Shown here: one piece after another, positions 21,504-32,248 of the stretch
Numbering within the stretch: the first letter of the stretch is position 1
How the letters are laid out: every line of letters starts with the position of its first letter
NCBI GenBank assembly: GCA_910574455.1
Contig: CAJSYZ010000006.1
Location: forward strand, 853,981 to 917,980
Length of the DNA stretch: 64,000 nt
DNA from: Trichaptum fuscoviolaceum
Taxonomy: Eukaryota; Basidiomycota; Agaricomycetes; Hymenochaetales; Trichaptaceae
Reading direction: 5' to 3'
Made by a program: the position numbers and the translations under genes
The notes under the pieces: generated by a model
Told to the model about the DNA's origin: nothing
Databases searched by the model: none
What the model saw: only the letters and a program-made list of their open reading frames with translations

Positions 21504-22466
21504 AGCTAGAGCACTACTAGCATCTGGTCGGCTTCTCAGACCAGAATCTTTATATGAGAGCATCTAACAATTTGTGTATTCTAAGTATAGAACGCTGGAT
21601 TTGCTGTGCTCGGAGTTGCGTCCACCTACACGGAATCAAGTGTCCACCGCCAGGCGCCGTGGATACCGCAGTTCCCGGTCCTAACATTGCTGTCCGTCCG
21701 AAGATTAGAATATAGTAGATGGAGAGGCATGCATGACAGTTCCTGTGAATAGGTGTGATCCTTATACTACATGTGGTGGTGTAGAATATACTGGCATACC
21801 AGCGGCACAGGACCCACGTATACCTTTGTATATCATTTGCGAAGGACTTTGTGCACGTCGATATTGCGCTGTTATGAATTTCAGGATGATGCACGTTGAA
21901 GGACGATAGATAGTGACCCGGTTGTCCTCTACTTCATCAATGATCAAGGTAATAAGACGGACGAGCACTCACACGAGAGGAATGGGTTTTCATTCTAGAC
22001 AGGCTCATAACACTGAGCTCACCCTAATAGGTGCAGTGCCTTACTGAAGGCCCTATTGCGTAGGAGATGAAGGGTGAACTGTGCTTCTGCCGCTATTTTG
22101 GTCTCCAGCAAATACCATACAAGGAGTAGAGAGGACCACGAATGAGTCCATTTGTGCAGATGGCAGCCTTTGGTTGAGATGTTGATGAGATCAGTGCACG
22201 TCAAAGTGGAGGCCAGTTAAACGAGATATGTTTTCTCAGAAGGCATCCTAAGCACCATTCAGTGAGCACGGAAAGATAAGTTCACCGAAGCCACGGATGA
22301 AAAGTCAAGAAACCAGTGCCCATCGTCTTATTCTTAAAGTAAACGAGAATATTTTTCCAGCGCTGATTGTAGAGAGACATCGGATATACAAACGTTCGCG
22401 AGCATTCTTCGGCGCAAAGCAATTAGATACACGTTTTGAATAACGCCTCTAGGCAACTCACTGTAG
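21504..22466. other. Upstream of DUF6533 gene 4 and 3' flank of the MIC12-like gene
   Basis: The part near 21504-21760 is a diverged version of the gene-1 upstream region. The rest, to 22466, shows no convincing coding sequence on either strand. Short open frames have no recognisable domain. Confidence 0.4.
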
Positions 22467-22949
22467 CTAACTTCGTGGTCCACCGTACAACCACTTCCTC
22501 CCCCATTCCGAAAGCCCTCTTTCCCAACCATAAGCCCCTCGAAGTAAGCCCTCTATCTGCTCGTTCCACCGACCCTTCAGCAAAGAGCTCACGGGGTGCT
22601 GCGCTATTCTCGCCGATGCAGGAGGCGGTGCGGCTACAGTGGACGCGGGAGGCGCAGTAAGCCTGTACGATAATGAACTAAGGCTGTCCATAGTAGAGTT
22701 AAGCGATTGTGAGCAGACTACAAGATATAGGCAGTTACTCCTTGCGATGCTGTCCAGTCCTTCAAGTTCAATGTAAACCGTAAGTAGCAGTCGGTTATGT
22801 TTGCGAAGTGAACTTACAACGACTGCATCATGTTTGAGAATCCATAGTAAACCTGTCAAAGGCATTCAAGCCAGTTCTAAGAAATTGACTCCTTCACTTA
22901 CGCCGCCTGCGACCAGCGCTCCTGATACGGTCCCTATTAGAAACGACAT
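22467..22949 (-). CDS. MIC12: MICOS subunit MIC12/AIM5-like
   Basis: A small mitochondrial inner-membrane protein of the MICOS complex, which shapes crista junctions. Four exons can be assembled by splice sites. They give MSFLIGTVSGALVAGG, then VYYGFSNMMQSL, then TGQHRKD, then LSSLSYRLTAPP, followed by ASARIAQHP, RWNEQIEGLLRGAYGW and SEWGRKWLYGGPRS at the C end. The N-terminal glycine-rich transmembrane segment, the HRxDL-LS-RL pattern and the closing WGRK-LYG motif match the short fungal MIC12 type, and the length of roughly 110 residues is usual. Introns are short with GT-AG ends. Translation starts at 22949, divergent from the Nudix gene. Confidence 0.75.
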
Positions 22950-23144
22950 CGTGGTATAGACGCAACTTGAAGACGTTATGCGACTACTAGTAGCAATGGC
23001 GTGCCGCAACTGCCGCGCCAGTTTGTAATGCCTGCGAAGAAACGTTGTTCAACATTGCCTCCTCGTTCTTGCCCATCACACATTCTCTGATACACATCTT
23101 GTGATAACGAAACGCAATAAACCTGATATATTTCTCTCTTGAAA
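22950..23144. promoter_or_regulatory. Divergent promoter region, MIC12-like / Nudix
   Basis: Only 195 bp separates the two opposed start codons, so both core promoters must lie here. No clear TATA box was seen. Confidence 0.5.
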
Positions 23145-24476
23145 ATGTCAAAATCTCGTAGTTTTCTGCCTTTGGTAGAACTCTGTGACAACTTCCGACT
23201 CCATTCTCGCCATCCGGACCCTTCCTCAGAGCTGGCAAGCTTCTGTCTGACATCTGATCCCAAGACTGTCGTAGGACTGCTGTTTCAGAGTGTCGTCGAT
23301 AGATTGGTTGAAGACAACGACAGGGCTATCAAAGCAGGCCAGTCTGAGCCATGGGTAGTGGTGTACTGTGATCAACCTGAGACTTACCAAGACCAAAAGG
23401 TCAGACTAGTGCACTTTGCAGACCACCTATCTACCAGTGAACTTCGCTCTCAATCGATCAATAGTTTGTGCCGGAGGTGGCATGAGGAAGGGGAATTTGC
23501 GGATGTTATTGGAGGTCGACTATGGCGTTCCGAACTCTATCCTGTCTATACGAGCCCCTTTGGCCCATACGAGCGCGAGAATGTGGTCTTCGAAGTCGAG
23601 AGGGCCGCTGCTGCACTCTTCGGGGTTGTCACATATGGGGTGCATATGACGGTGTACATTCCTCCCTCACCTGGATCAGACGAGGAAATCAAGATCTGGG
23701 TCCCCACAAGAGCCAAGACAAAGCAAACGTTCGTGGAAGAATATCTTCTGTCGCCTGCTTGGCTTTGAACGTCCTTAAAGGTGGCCAGGATATTTGGACA
23801 ATAGCGTTGCCGGTGGTATTCCATCTGGGATGTCTGCGTTCGAATCGCTGGTGAAAGAGTCTATGGAAGAAGCCAGTTTGGAAGAGAGCATCGTACGAAA
23901 GCACGTTCGCTGTGTCGACGCTGTGAGCTATTTCTTCCAGTAAGTTCGATTTGGTCAATTTCTACGGTTGCTGCTTAATGTCTAGTATTTAGGACCAAAC
24001 TTGGATGGCTACAACCTGAAGTCGAGTGGGTCTTTTTGTTATGCGTCTACATGTCGGGCAGTCATTTGATCCGCTCTTGGTCAGGTTTGTGTACGATCTT
24101 GAGGTTCCCTCGACAGCATCTGTGGAGGAACAAGAAGCATTTAAACCGAAGCCGCTTGACGGTGAAGTGGAACACTTCGAGGTTAGCCCAGGCTCAATCG
24201 TTAATCTGAGCGCTTTCTAATTGTTGATTTCTTTCTTAGCTTTTGCCACTCAGCGAAGTTATTGAGCGAATGCATAAGAAGTTGTTCAAGCCGAATTGTG
24301 CCATAGGTGACCACTGGCAAATGCCTCACACTTTGATGATAAACTCAAGTCTCATTTGTCTTTAAGTGCTCATCAATTTTCTCATTCGCAAAGGATTGGT
24401 TACTCCGGAGAACGAGCCTAATTACCTCGAAATCGTGACTAGACTGCATGGGAGGTTTGAGTACAATAGGTGGTGA
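23145..24476 (+). CDS. DUF4743-Nudix hydrolase (YJR142W-like)
   Basis: Related to the yeast YJR142W / plant NUDT20-24 group, in which an N-terminal DUF4743 domain precedes a Nudix domain; related enzymes act on diphosphates, including damaged thiamine diphosphate. The start is the ATG at 23145 (MSKSRSFLPLVELC). DUF4743 runs to YGVHMTVYI and IWVPTRAKTKQT. Short introns then lead to WPGYLDNSVAGGIPSG and the Nudix box region FESLVKESMEEASL (K replaces the usual R of the RE pair). Later exons give FVYDLEVP, PKPLDGEVEHFE and RMHKKLFKPNCA. The gene ends with LEIVTRLHGRFEYNRW and a TGA at 24474-24476. Five introns are inferred from splice sites and conservation. Confidence 0.85.
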
Positions 24477-25094
24477 TAACAATAGATGGTGGGTGAACAG
24501 AGTATTCTAAAGGCTAAATCCAGCTAAATTTCGAAAGCCAGTATTGTGAGGTTACAACAAACAAGAAAATGTTAAACCAGTTACTGAAACTCAGAGGCGT
24601 GCAATCCGTACTGAAAATTTGCGACTATTAGATGCCTCCTAGAGGCTACAAATTCCAATCAGGTCTACGGAAATACAAAAGTTCGGGCACTCAAGCTATT
24701 TACTGGCTTGGCTGGCGCCACGGTGTGAATCGTAGCCTCAAGTAGTCATTCGTCCTCGACAGCCCGTCATTACGGAGCATCAAACGGATGGCATCAGATG
24801 CCATGCTTTATCTTTTGCTCCCAATCTTGTAGAAGTCTGTTGAAGACTGACTTTGAGGAAGGGGGTGCGGCCCATCATTCACAGCACTATGATTGACCTG
24901 TTCCTTTCACACCGACATGTTTATCTTTGGACCATAAAACGCAGGCATTGATTATCCCCTTTAGGCTGAAAGGCATATGGAGTCTATTTGAGTTATAGGA
25001 ATAACTCACATGCCCTTCTCTTCCGGGTATCACGGTGAGGAATAGGTGGGATTACCGCGGGCTAGGTCCGCAAGTCTATCCTTTCGTTCTAACC
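24477..25094. other. Intergenic between Nudix and hydrolase genes
   Basis: About 620 bp, AT-rich near the left, with no open frame of interest, no tRNA-like fold and no clear repeat. It should hold the Nudix 3' end and the hydrolase promoter. Confidence 0.4.
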
Positions 25095-26077
25095 ATGACC
25101 TCCTCAGCGGTAACGGAAGGCAAAATCAACTTCACCGTTGAAGGCGAGACCTATCAAACATGGTACAAGGTCGTCGGTGACATCAAAAACAGTAAGAGTG
25201 GCCGCCCGCTTGTCACTCTACATGGTGGACCAGGCTCAGCCCATTATTACCTCCTGTCTTTGGCCGACCTGGCGTCGACCCATGGCATAACAGTCATCTT
25301 CTACGACCAGCTGGGTATCTCAAACTCGACACACTTGCCAGATAAGCCAAAGGACTTTTGGAAGCCGGAACTGTTCATGGACGAGCTGGAGAATCTTCTC
25401 CAAGCGCTCGGAATTCAGGACGACTTTGACTTACTGGGACATAGCTGGGGAGGTATGCTGGGATCTCAATTTGCTGCCACGCGAGAGCCGAAGGGATTGA
25501 AGCATTTGATCATTTCGGATTCACCTGCGTCAATGCCTCTCTGGGAGGAAGTGGCGAATGATCTGATAAAGGGCATGCCGGAGGATGTGCAGAAGACGCT
25601 GAAAGAGCATGAAGATGCTGGAACGACGGACTCGAAAGAGTACGAGGAAGCTATGAATGTCTTCTACGCGAAACATTTATGCCGAATTCAGCCTATGCCA
25701 GACGAAGTGGCCAAATCGTTCCAATGCATGAGCGAGGATCCCACCGTATATCACACGATGTCAGTCTATTCTCTACCGGCTCTTTTTGTTTTGTGGCTTA
25801 GCTCACCGACTTCACGATACATAGGAATGGCCCTTCGGAATTCCATGTCATTGGCTCGTTGAAAGAGTGGACCATCATTCCAGAGCTACACCGCATTTCT
25901 GTGCCTACGCTCATTCTGAATGGCCGATATGACGAGGCCCAAGACAAATGTGTACAACCGTTCTTCAAACTCATCCCGAAGGCTAAATGGTACACTTTCG
26001 CGGAGAGTAGCCACATGCCCCAGTGGGAGGAGAGAGAACGATATGTGAATATTGTCGGCGATTTCCTGACAAATTGA
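25095..26077 (+). CDS. Alpha/beta hydrolase, proline iminopeptidase / S33 type
   Basis: A serine hydrolase of the S33 family; members remove N-terminal proline or hydrolyse amino-acid amides. The ATG at 25095 (MTSSAVTEGKINFTVEG) is preferred to earlier in-frame codons. Visible motifs are the oxyanion HGGPGS at about residue 45, FYDQLGISNS, the nucleophile elbow GHSWGG, RYDEAQD around the acidic residue, and SSHMPQWE with the catalytic His. One intron (donor gtcagt near 25758, acceptor near 25825) is required to join YHTM to NGPSEFHVIGSLKEW. The protein has no signal peptide and is probably cytosolic. Length of about 305 residues is normal for the family. Substrate unknown. Confidence 0.87.
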
Positions 26078-26703
26078 TTAACAGATTAATGTGACAAGGA
26101 CCTACTGAAGTTCTGCGAGCGCATTGAAGGAAATAGTTGAAAATAAGTAAGGTAGATAGTTTCTGATTGTGAACAATCGCAAACGGATTTTGGTATGAAT
26201 ATAGACACGCATTCCGATGCAATCTAGGTTTCCACCTCCTGTGGTGCATACGTTTACTCACAGCATTATGAGGCCTGTCAAGTCTCCCTTCTGCTATACG
26301 CAGGTATAAAGAGTCATGCACTCTAATACATATGTATTATATATTTCATGGATATTGAGCATGCGTGGGAAAACTGTTAAGAGGGAGTTTCGGTTTCACG
26401 GAGATCTTTTTGCTCCACTCCACTACATCCTCAAGACGAGCTCAAAAGCCGTCGTCAACGTCGCAGACGACGAGCTCGAAAAGCTCTGGACGAACATTAC
26501 AACGTCTATCGCCACCTACGGGTTGCGATTAGCAACACCTGGGCGACAGCCTTGGTCGCGATATAGCCTCTTCGGTGTATGTGCCTGTGCTTCTCGACGT
26601 GCACGGTCAGGTGCTAATCCGTTACGCTCAGCCCTTCTTGGGCACACATAGCGCGTGGTTATAAGGCGCGGTGTGAGGAGAGGAGGGGTTAGCTGTCAGC
26701 GCC
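26078..26703. other. Region upstream of the SPIN90 gene, with an unexplained open stretch
   Basis: The segment 26361-26575 reads well in one frame (GDLFAPLHYILKTSSKAV, DDELEKLWTNITTS) and may be a coding exon of a small unknown gene or an alternative upstream exon. Nothing recognisable precedes it, and its frame does not splice obviously into the next gene. The rest is featureless. Confidence 0.35.
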
Positions 26704-29078
26704 ATGGATGTCTTTGGGATCGTGTACATCATCGAGAATGCCCAGCAGTTCTGGTCAGGTGCGGAGTTACGGGCTGATTTATGTCACATTTTATTTGTTC
26801 TGATCTACTTTATGTGTTGAGCAGAGCTGGAAGACATTCTACATTTGCCTGAGGATGTGAGCTTAGAGCAGCTTGACGCGACGCTTGCTCGCTTCATCCA
26901 CTTCTGTGCAAACTACCATGGTGCGATATCACGCACGATCGTCTGCATATGTCTGACTCTTTTTCAGAACAATACCTACAGACACCTGTTCAACTCGAGC
27001 ACGCTTGTAGCCTTCTATTACAGTCTGAGCTCTTCTCCTTCCACTCTGAGCGCATGCGAGAGCATCTCTTGCGGGAGGCGGAGTCGGTGAGATACACCCG
27101 GCTTTTCTTGATCATGTGCCGTGCCTGACGGAGCGTGGTGTCCCTTACGCTCTATACAGACGACAGACCCACATGCGCAACTTGTGCTTTACGAGGTGCT
27201 CCTGCTGTACGGACGTAGCCATCCAAGTTTTCTGCGCTCCCAGAAGAAATGGCAGCCGCTACTTCCGCCACTAATGGACCATGTCTCGCTGGATTTCGAC
27301 CCTGAAGTTGAAGATGGAGGGGGCTGGGCGAGGTCTGCTCCTTCTTCTTCCGTGCCTATTGAGGCGAGATTGAGGCTTCTATCGGTCGGGATCTTATACG
27401 AGGTGTGCAGGGTCCAGAAGTTTTCCATGCCTGATTTACGTGAGCCCGTGTGATAGCTTTTATCTGGTCAAGCTTAATGATCTACGACAGGGATATTTGA
27501 CGACTCATTCATAGACCATCTCTTTGAGCTTGTGGAGCAAACTCGACATATGCAGGATGAAACACTGAATTATTCCGTTATCAAACTGATTGTATGTCCG
27601 TCGCTTCATCTCATAGTACTTGTCTCAATTCATTCAGGTCGCACTTAACGAACAATTCATGGTGGCTTCTCTCCAAGTATCATCACCTGTCTCTCAACAT
27701 CACCAAGCGTCGAAACATTCTCCTCCTGAAGAGAGCAATCGCGTCTTACGAATTCTCATGAGACGGCTTAACTCCAGTAAAACATTTGGAGAGAATATGA
27801 TCTTCATGCTGAACCGCGCAAGTTAGTGTTTGGTTAGATATACCTGATGAATGCTACTAACTTGTGTCCTCTTTAGACAGGACACCAGAGGATTTATGCA
27901 TGCAACTTCTCGTGCTAAAGATTCTATATCTGTTATTTACGACGAAGGGTACTTCTGAGTACTTTTATACGAATGACCTTTGTGTTCTTGTTGATGTGTT
28001 TCTTCGTGAACTCGTGGATCTCGACGAGGAAAGTGAATCAGTACGTGCATGAATAACTTCCAATGATCTCTTTCCTAACAACCTTACTCAGCTTCGACAT
28101 ACTTACCTCCGAGTCCTTCATCCTCTTTTAACACGAACACAACTGCGCACTGTCCCTTACAAACGTCCACAAGTTGTGCGTACACTCGAATCACTTGTGG
28201 GGAACGCTGGCTTTCGAGATGTGAATCCGACGACGAAGAGGCTTGTTGAGCGCTGCCTTTCGGGCGACTGGTGTGTTCAGCTACGCAGGCCTTCTCTATC
28301 CGACGCCCCTGGGTCGCCGAATAGCGACATTGTTATGTCAGATTTAAGCCGAGTGGCAAGTCCAGGAGCGGATAGTGACGTTGCATCGACTTCTAAAAGT
28401 GCCTACATCGCGTCTTCTCCGGAGGAAGAGCGGGCAAGCGGACTGAAGCGAAATAAATCATTAAAGTCGAGCAGGAGCGCGGAGAACTTGAGACAGTCTC
28501 TCAGTCACCCAAGCAAGGCGAAAGCGCATTTGCATGGCGGAGAGCGGAATGGGATACATGGCAAGTTAAAGAACAACAGTACAATTAATTTGATGGAGAT
28601 TAAAGCATCGTTACCGACAGTGTCGGTTTCAGATGCATCTCCAACGTCGCCAAACGGTAATGGAGGGCAAGGGAAGAAGATACGCTCATATACGCTTCCC
28701 CAACAAGGTTCATCTTCATCTCTTCCTGGCTCGTTAGACGAAGTCGGACATCCGCATTCACATCACTCAGCATGTTCCCCAAACGTACGGCACAACTCGC
28801 TGGGGCAGGCTGTTGAAAGCATTATTGCTCCCACACCGCTGGTCGCGGCCGAATCTCAAGTGCCTTCCATTACTCTTACTGCAAATGCGAATGATACCGG
28901 ACTCGTAGGGCTGAAGAAGAGTCGCCGGTCTGCTCCCCCGACTCCGCCGAAAAGGCGAAAACCACCAGCGATCCCATCGCAGACGGCTGCGGGGGGTACA
29001 ATCACAATGATTGCTTCGTCATCGTCTAGGTCGACGCCTAGTCCGTTGTCCAGAGTACCTCCTATCATGCCGTCCTGA
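26704..29078 (+). CDS. LDB17: Ldb17/SPIN90 family actin-patch protein
   Basis: SPIN90/Ldb17 (Dip1 in fission yeast) activates Arp2/3 to start linear actin filaments in endocytosis. The first exon (26704) gives [17 protein letters not shown], and the next begins [18 protein letters not shown]. The leucine-rich domain is distinctive in its later exons: [75 protein letters not shown] and [19 protein letters not shown]-terminal region of about 250 residues is Ser/Pro-rich and ends near [17 protein letters not shown], a PxxP cluster suited to SH3-domain binding. At least seven short introns are needed. The tail lacks further domains. Confidence 0.87.
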
Positions 29079-29574
29079 CTACGAATAGTCTAGAAGCTTG
29101 CTGGACGCAAACGTTTCGACTTTACATGCGCTCGAATGCCTGCTCCTTTGCCTTCATACTCTGCTTCCCTTGTGTATATTCCGTCTGTCTGTCACTTAGT
29201 CTGTACATTCTTACACAATTTCTCGTACATATTATTATCTTCCCCTTTTTTTCTACAGGTATATATATACACTTCAATTTCCGTCTGTCACTTCATATTT
29301 CGTTGCACGTCTTCCACGAACCATTCTCTATCAGTCATTTTTACCAGCCCATCTATTCTGTTTTGCACATTCAAGTCGTATAGCTGCTATGTCGTCCATC
29401 GACTCATCTGTACATCACACGCACTCATCGGAATCTAATATCCATTGCAATCTGTGTTTTTAGTTGGCGTGAAGTCCCTACTAACGTAATTGGCCTACCC
29501 TTCACATCATGTTGTAGATCTTTGGTATTCTCACGGAGGTATTCAAGTTCGAGTCATTTTCTACTCTGAACATC
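29079..29574. other. Intergenic, SPIN90 3' flank and F-box promoter
   Basis: Pyrimidine-rich, with many TCT and TTC runs between 29140 and 29400. The final 110 bp before the ATG at 29575 are similar to those before the paralogue at 32249 (shared attggcctaccctt, then tttggtattctcacg). Confidence 0.5.
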
Positions 29575-31350
29575 ATGTCGCTCTGCTGTGTAAACGAGAT
29601 TGAAGCTTCCGTTGACGCTCATGAAGGCGAACCAATATCTGCCCTGTCAACTAAATCCGATGCCTTATTTGCGACGATTTTCATCAAATACAGTGATCTT
29701 CCTTTGACACTCTTCGATGATCTACTATCACTTATTCGGTACCTCGATTTCTGCGCCAGTGATGTAACATTTCAGACCATCGTAGAAGGGGTAAACTGCA
29801 CAGAAGAGTTGAAACAAGTAACCTTTTCCGATGCCTTGCTTGCAATGGTATTTGATGAACACCGTTTACCTCGTCCACCTGCATCATTCCGCAATGATCT
29901 ACTGTCACTCTTTCAACACTCCGAGTTCCACGACGGCGACATAACGATGCGAGAAGCAGGCGACATAGTGGCCCATATAGCAGATAGCACGCATTCAATT
30001 GCGCATGAAAGGGAGAGAGAACATTTTCAGAGAGGCGAACAAAGTCCTGTCCCGGCCTTAGTGATCGAGCTCGTCGCAGAGGAACTAGAGTCTCAAAGAA
30101 GGCCATTCCATGCCACAATTCGACGGACTTCCCCATTCTCCGAAATTGACAGGACTCTCCGGGACATGTGCCTCGTGCATTCGTCTTGGACTGCAGCCGC
30201 CCGGCAATCTTTTAGACGGCGAATTTGCGTGGACGAGATTAAATTGCGATCATTGCTTACGAGTCCGCAATTAGGGCCTTGGGTTCGCGAACTTGCTCTC
30301 AGACCATACAAAATGTGGAGACTCCCTGTTTCCAAACATGTTGGAGTCGACCACTGGTATCACACAGGACAGTCGGCAAGTTTCCTTTGCGGAATCTTGA
30401 AGAGATGCCCAAATATTACACACTTACACCTACAAGATTTCGACCGCTATTCGAAGAGCTCCCTGAAGAGGATAAGGTTCACCGAGAAGATCCCCGCGGA
30501 TGTGGATATTTTCCAACAGCTTCGCGACATGCATTCCCTTAAACATCTATGGCTTCATTGCCCGAGTAAGCGATTCAGTATAGGCTTATGGGATTTGTGC
30601 ATGGTATTACCACAATTACAGTCACTGGAAAGCTTGAGCCTAGAGAATATGGGCGCGCGATTTAAAGATTATGGACAACACAACGTATTTCAGCTCATAG
30701 AGGAGTCAAGCCCCAGTCCTTCCTTGACGTCGCTGTCGCTCATGGTCATGCCCACGTACGACAAAGGCCCACTAAAGTGGCTGACGCATCCTCGCTCAGG
30801 ATTCAAGTTGAAGAAGCTGGAGGTCAAACATTACGCCGATCCATGTGTCAACTACAACCACAGATTCAAGAAACGGCTCAACTATCTTTCTCCCGCTTCA
30901 CATCCTCATATTGAAGAGCTGCGAATCGTTGATTTTCAAGGAGGGGGCGACTTCGCGACCGCTGTCGAGGCCTTGACATCCTTGCGCACTCTAAGCCTCT
31001 GCATGAGCCGTTTTGAAACGCTCCCAGTTGATCCCCCTCTCAAGCTGCCAGTTTCTGTGCAAGATCTGCATATTCACTTACTCGGAAACCCGATTGATAT
31101 AAGACATGCTCCTGCCATCGTCGGTCTGCTTATTGCATCGCCTCATTTGATTAGGCTTTCCATAACGTTTACCTTGTTGATCAAGGAGCCAACGGACGAG
31201 CATACTCCTGTCGTGCGCACCCTCGATATCGCAGAAGTTCAGATAGCATTTGCCAACGTCATCCGGCACTGCTCGGAGAATAACATATGTTTTGTCACAG
31301 AGGTAGAAGAACCGATCGGTGTTTCCGATTATCTCGATTCTTTCCACTAG
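29575..31350 (+). CDS. F-box/LRR-like protein, tandem copy 1 (intact)
   Basis: A single open frame of 591 residues without introns. The N-terminal part has two related segments, each with DALFATIF or DALLAMVF followed by DDLLSLIRYLDF or NDLLSLFQHSEF, which look like an internal duplication. Near residue 160 a degenerate F-box-like helix set appears (PALVIELVAEELESQRRP ... DMCLVHSSWTAAARQSFRR). Then LRR-type sequence follows: RCPNITHLHLQDF, LKHLWLHCP, LQSLESLSLENM, SLTSLSLMV, SLRTLSLCMSRF. F-box proteins of this sort usually recruit substrates to SCF ubiquitin ligases, but the F-box here is weak, so the role is inferred. The next gene downstream is a tandem paralogue. Confidence 0.65.
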   Translation: MSLCCVNEIEASVDAHEGEPISALSTKSDALFATIFIKYSDLPLTLFDDLLSLIRYLDFCASDVTFQTIVEGVNCTEELKQVTFSDALLAMVFDEHRLPRPPASFRNDLLSLFQHSEFHDGDITMREAGDIVAHIADSTHSIAHEREREHFQRGEQSPVPALVIELVAEELESQRRPFHATIRRTSPFSEIDRTLRDMCLVHSSWTAAARQSFRRRICVDEIKLRSLLTSPQLGPWVRELALRPYKMWRLPVSKHVGVDHWYHTGQSASFLCGILKRCPNITHLHLQDFDRYSKSSLKRIRFTEKIPADVDIFQQLRDMHSLKHLWLHCPSKRFSIGLWDLCMVLPQLQSLESLSLENMGARFKDYGQHNVFQLIEESSPSPSLTSLSLMVMPTYDKGPLKWLTHPRSGFKLKKLEVKHYADPCVNYNHRFKKRLNYLSPASHPHIEELRIVDFQGGGDFATAVEALTSLRTLSLCMSRFETLPVDPPLKLPVSVQDLHIHLLGNPIDIRHAPAIVGLLIASPHLIRLSITFTLLIKEPTDEHTPVVRTLDIAEVQIAFANVIRHCSENNICFVTEVEEPIGVSDYLDSFH

Positions 31351-32248
31351 TAAATCATCTGTAATTAGTACTTATGCTTCGATTGTGTATGTTGCGAACT
31401 AGTAATAGTATTAGGCAAATGGAGTCGATCATGTTGGGTTTAGGTCTATTATTCCCAAACCCTTCTGCTCCCGCGCCGTCATAGTGAGAGATGTCCCCAT
31501 AAGTGTCAAAAGAAAGGCAAGTCAAAAGCAGCAACAAGTAACTTGAAGCCTGTTGCTTCAAGTAGTAGCCTGAGTACATGTACTACTACTAAACATACAC
31601 TCAGGCTGGCTGGCAATGCATTTTCGGCCTTCATTCCCACGCTTATAGCATATATTCGAATACCATTAGAATTACAACTAGTTATCCTCTCTCTCTTGTA
31701 CTACGTACTCTCGCACTATATATCCTTGTCTAAACTTCTGTCTATCGTTCAAGTGTTTCCCTTAACGAGTTTCCACAAACTATCAAAGTCTAATTGCACC
31801 ATCAGACCAACCGTGTCTTGCATACTATGATAGTAAAACCAGAACTTTGGTTCTTTCATGACGGAATAGACACGCAAGTCAGTAGTCGATCGATCGTGAA
31901 GTCGGGAGTGTGACAAACTTGCGAGTCTAATGCTGTCTAACGGCAACATGCCACTGGCAGTGCAGTGACGTCCGAATCGCAGTGACGCGCTGAGACTGCC
32001 GCATCCGACCCATTTGCATAAAAATGTTTAGACTGGTTAGTAGCACTCTAGCTTTCGTCGCTAGAGATCTAATGCATAATAGGAAGTTGATCCTTTAGCA
32101 GATACGAATCCGCCTCGTCATTATAATTGGCGAGAAGTTTGTGACGTAATGATTGGCCTACCCTTTAGTACATCATCATGTTCAAGTTGCTTTGGTATTC
32201 TCACGACTCGGACAGCAAAGGGTGTTCATTACTCTCAGGCTGACCCTC
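31351..32248. other. Intergenic between F-box paralogues
   Basis: No gene was seen. It contains a perfect 9-bp inverted repeat, AGCCTGAGT (31567-31575) and ACTCAGGCT (31599-31607), with a further ggctggc extension. A CACTGGCAGTG-like palindromic stretch lies near 31950. The last 130 bp resemble the promoter of the first paralogue. Confidence 0.45.

Noticed and set aside
24700..24780. Possible tRNA or snoRNA in the gap after the Nudix gene
   Set aside because: No cloverleaf, A/B boxes or C/D boxes could be placed.
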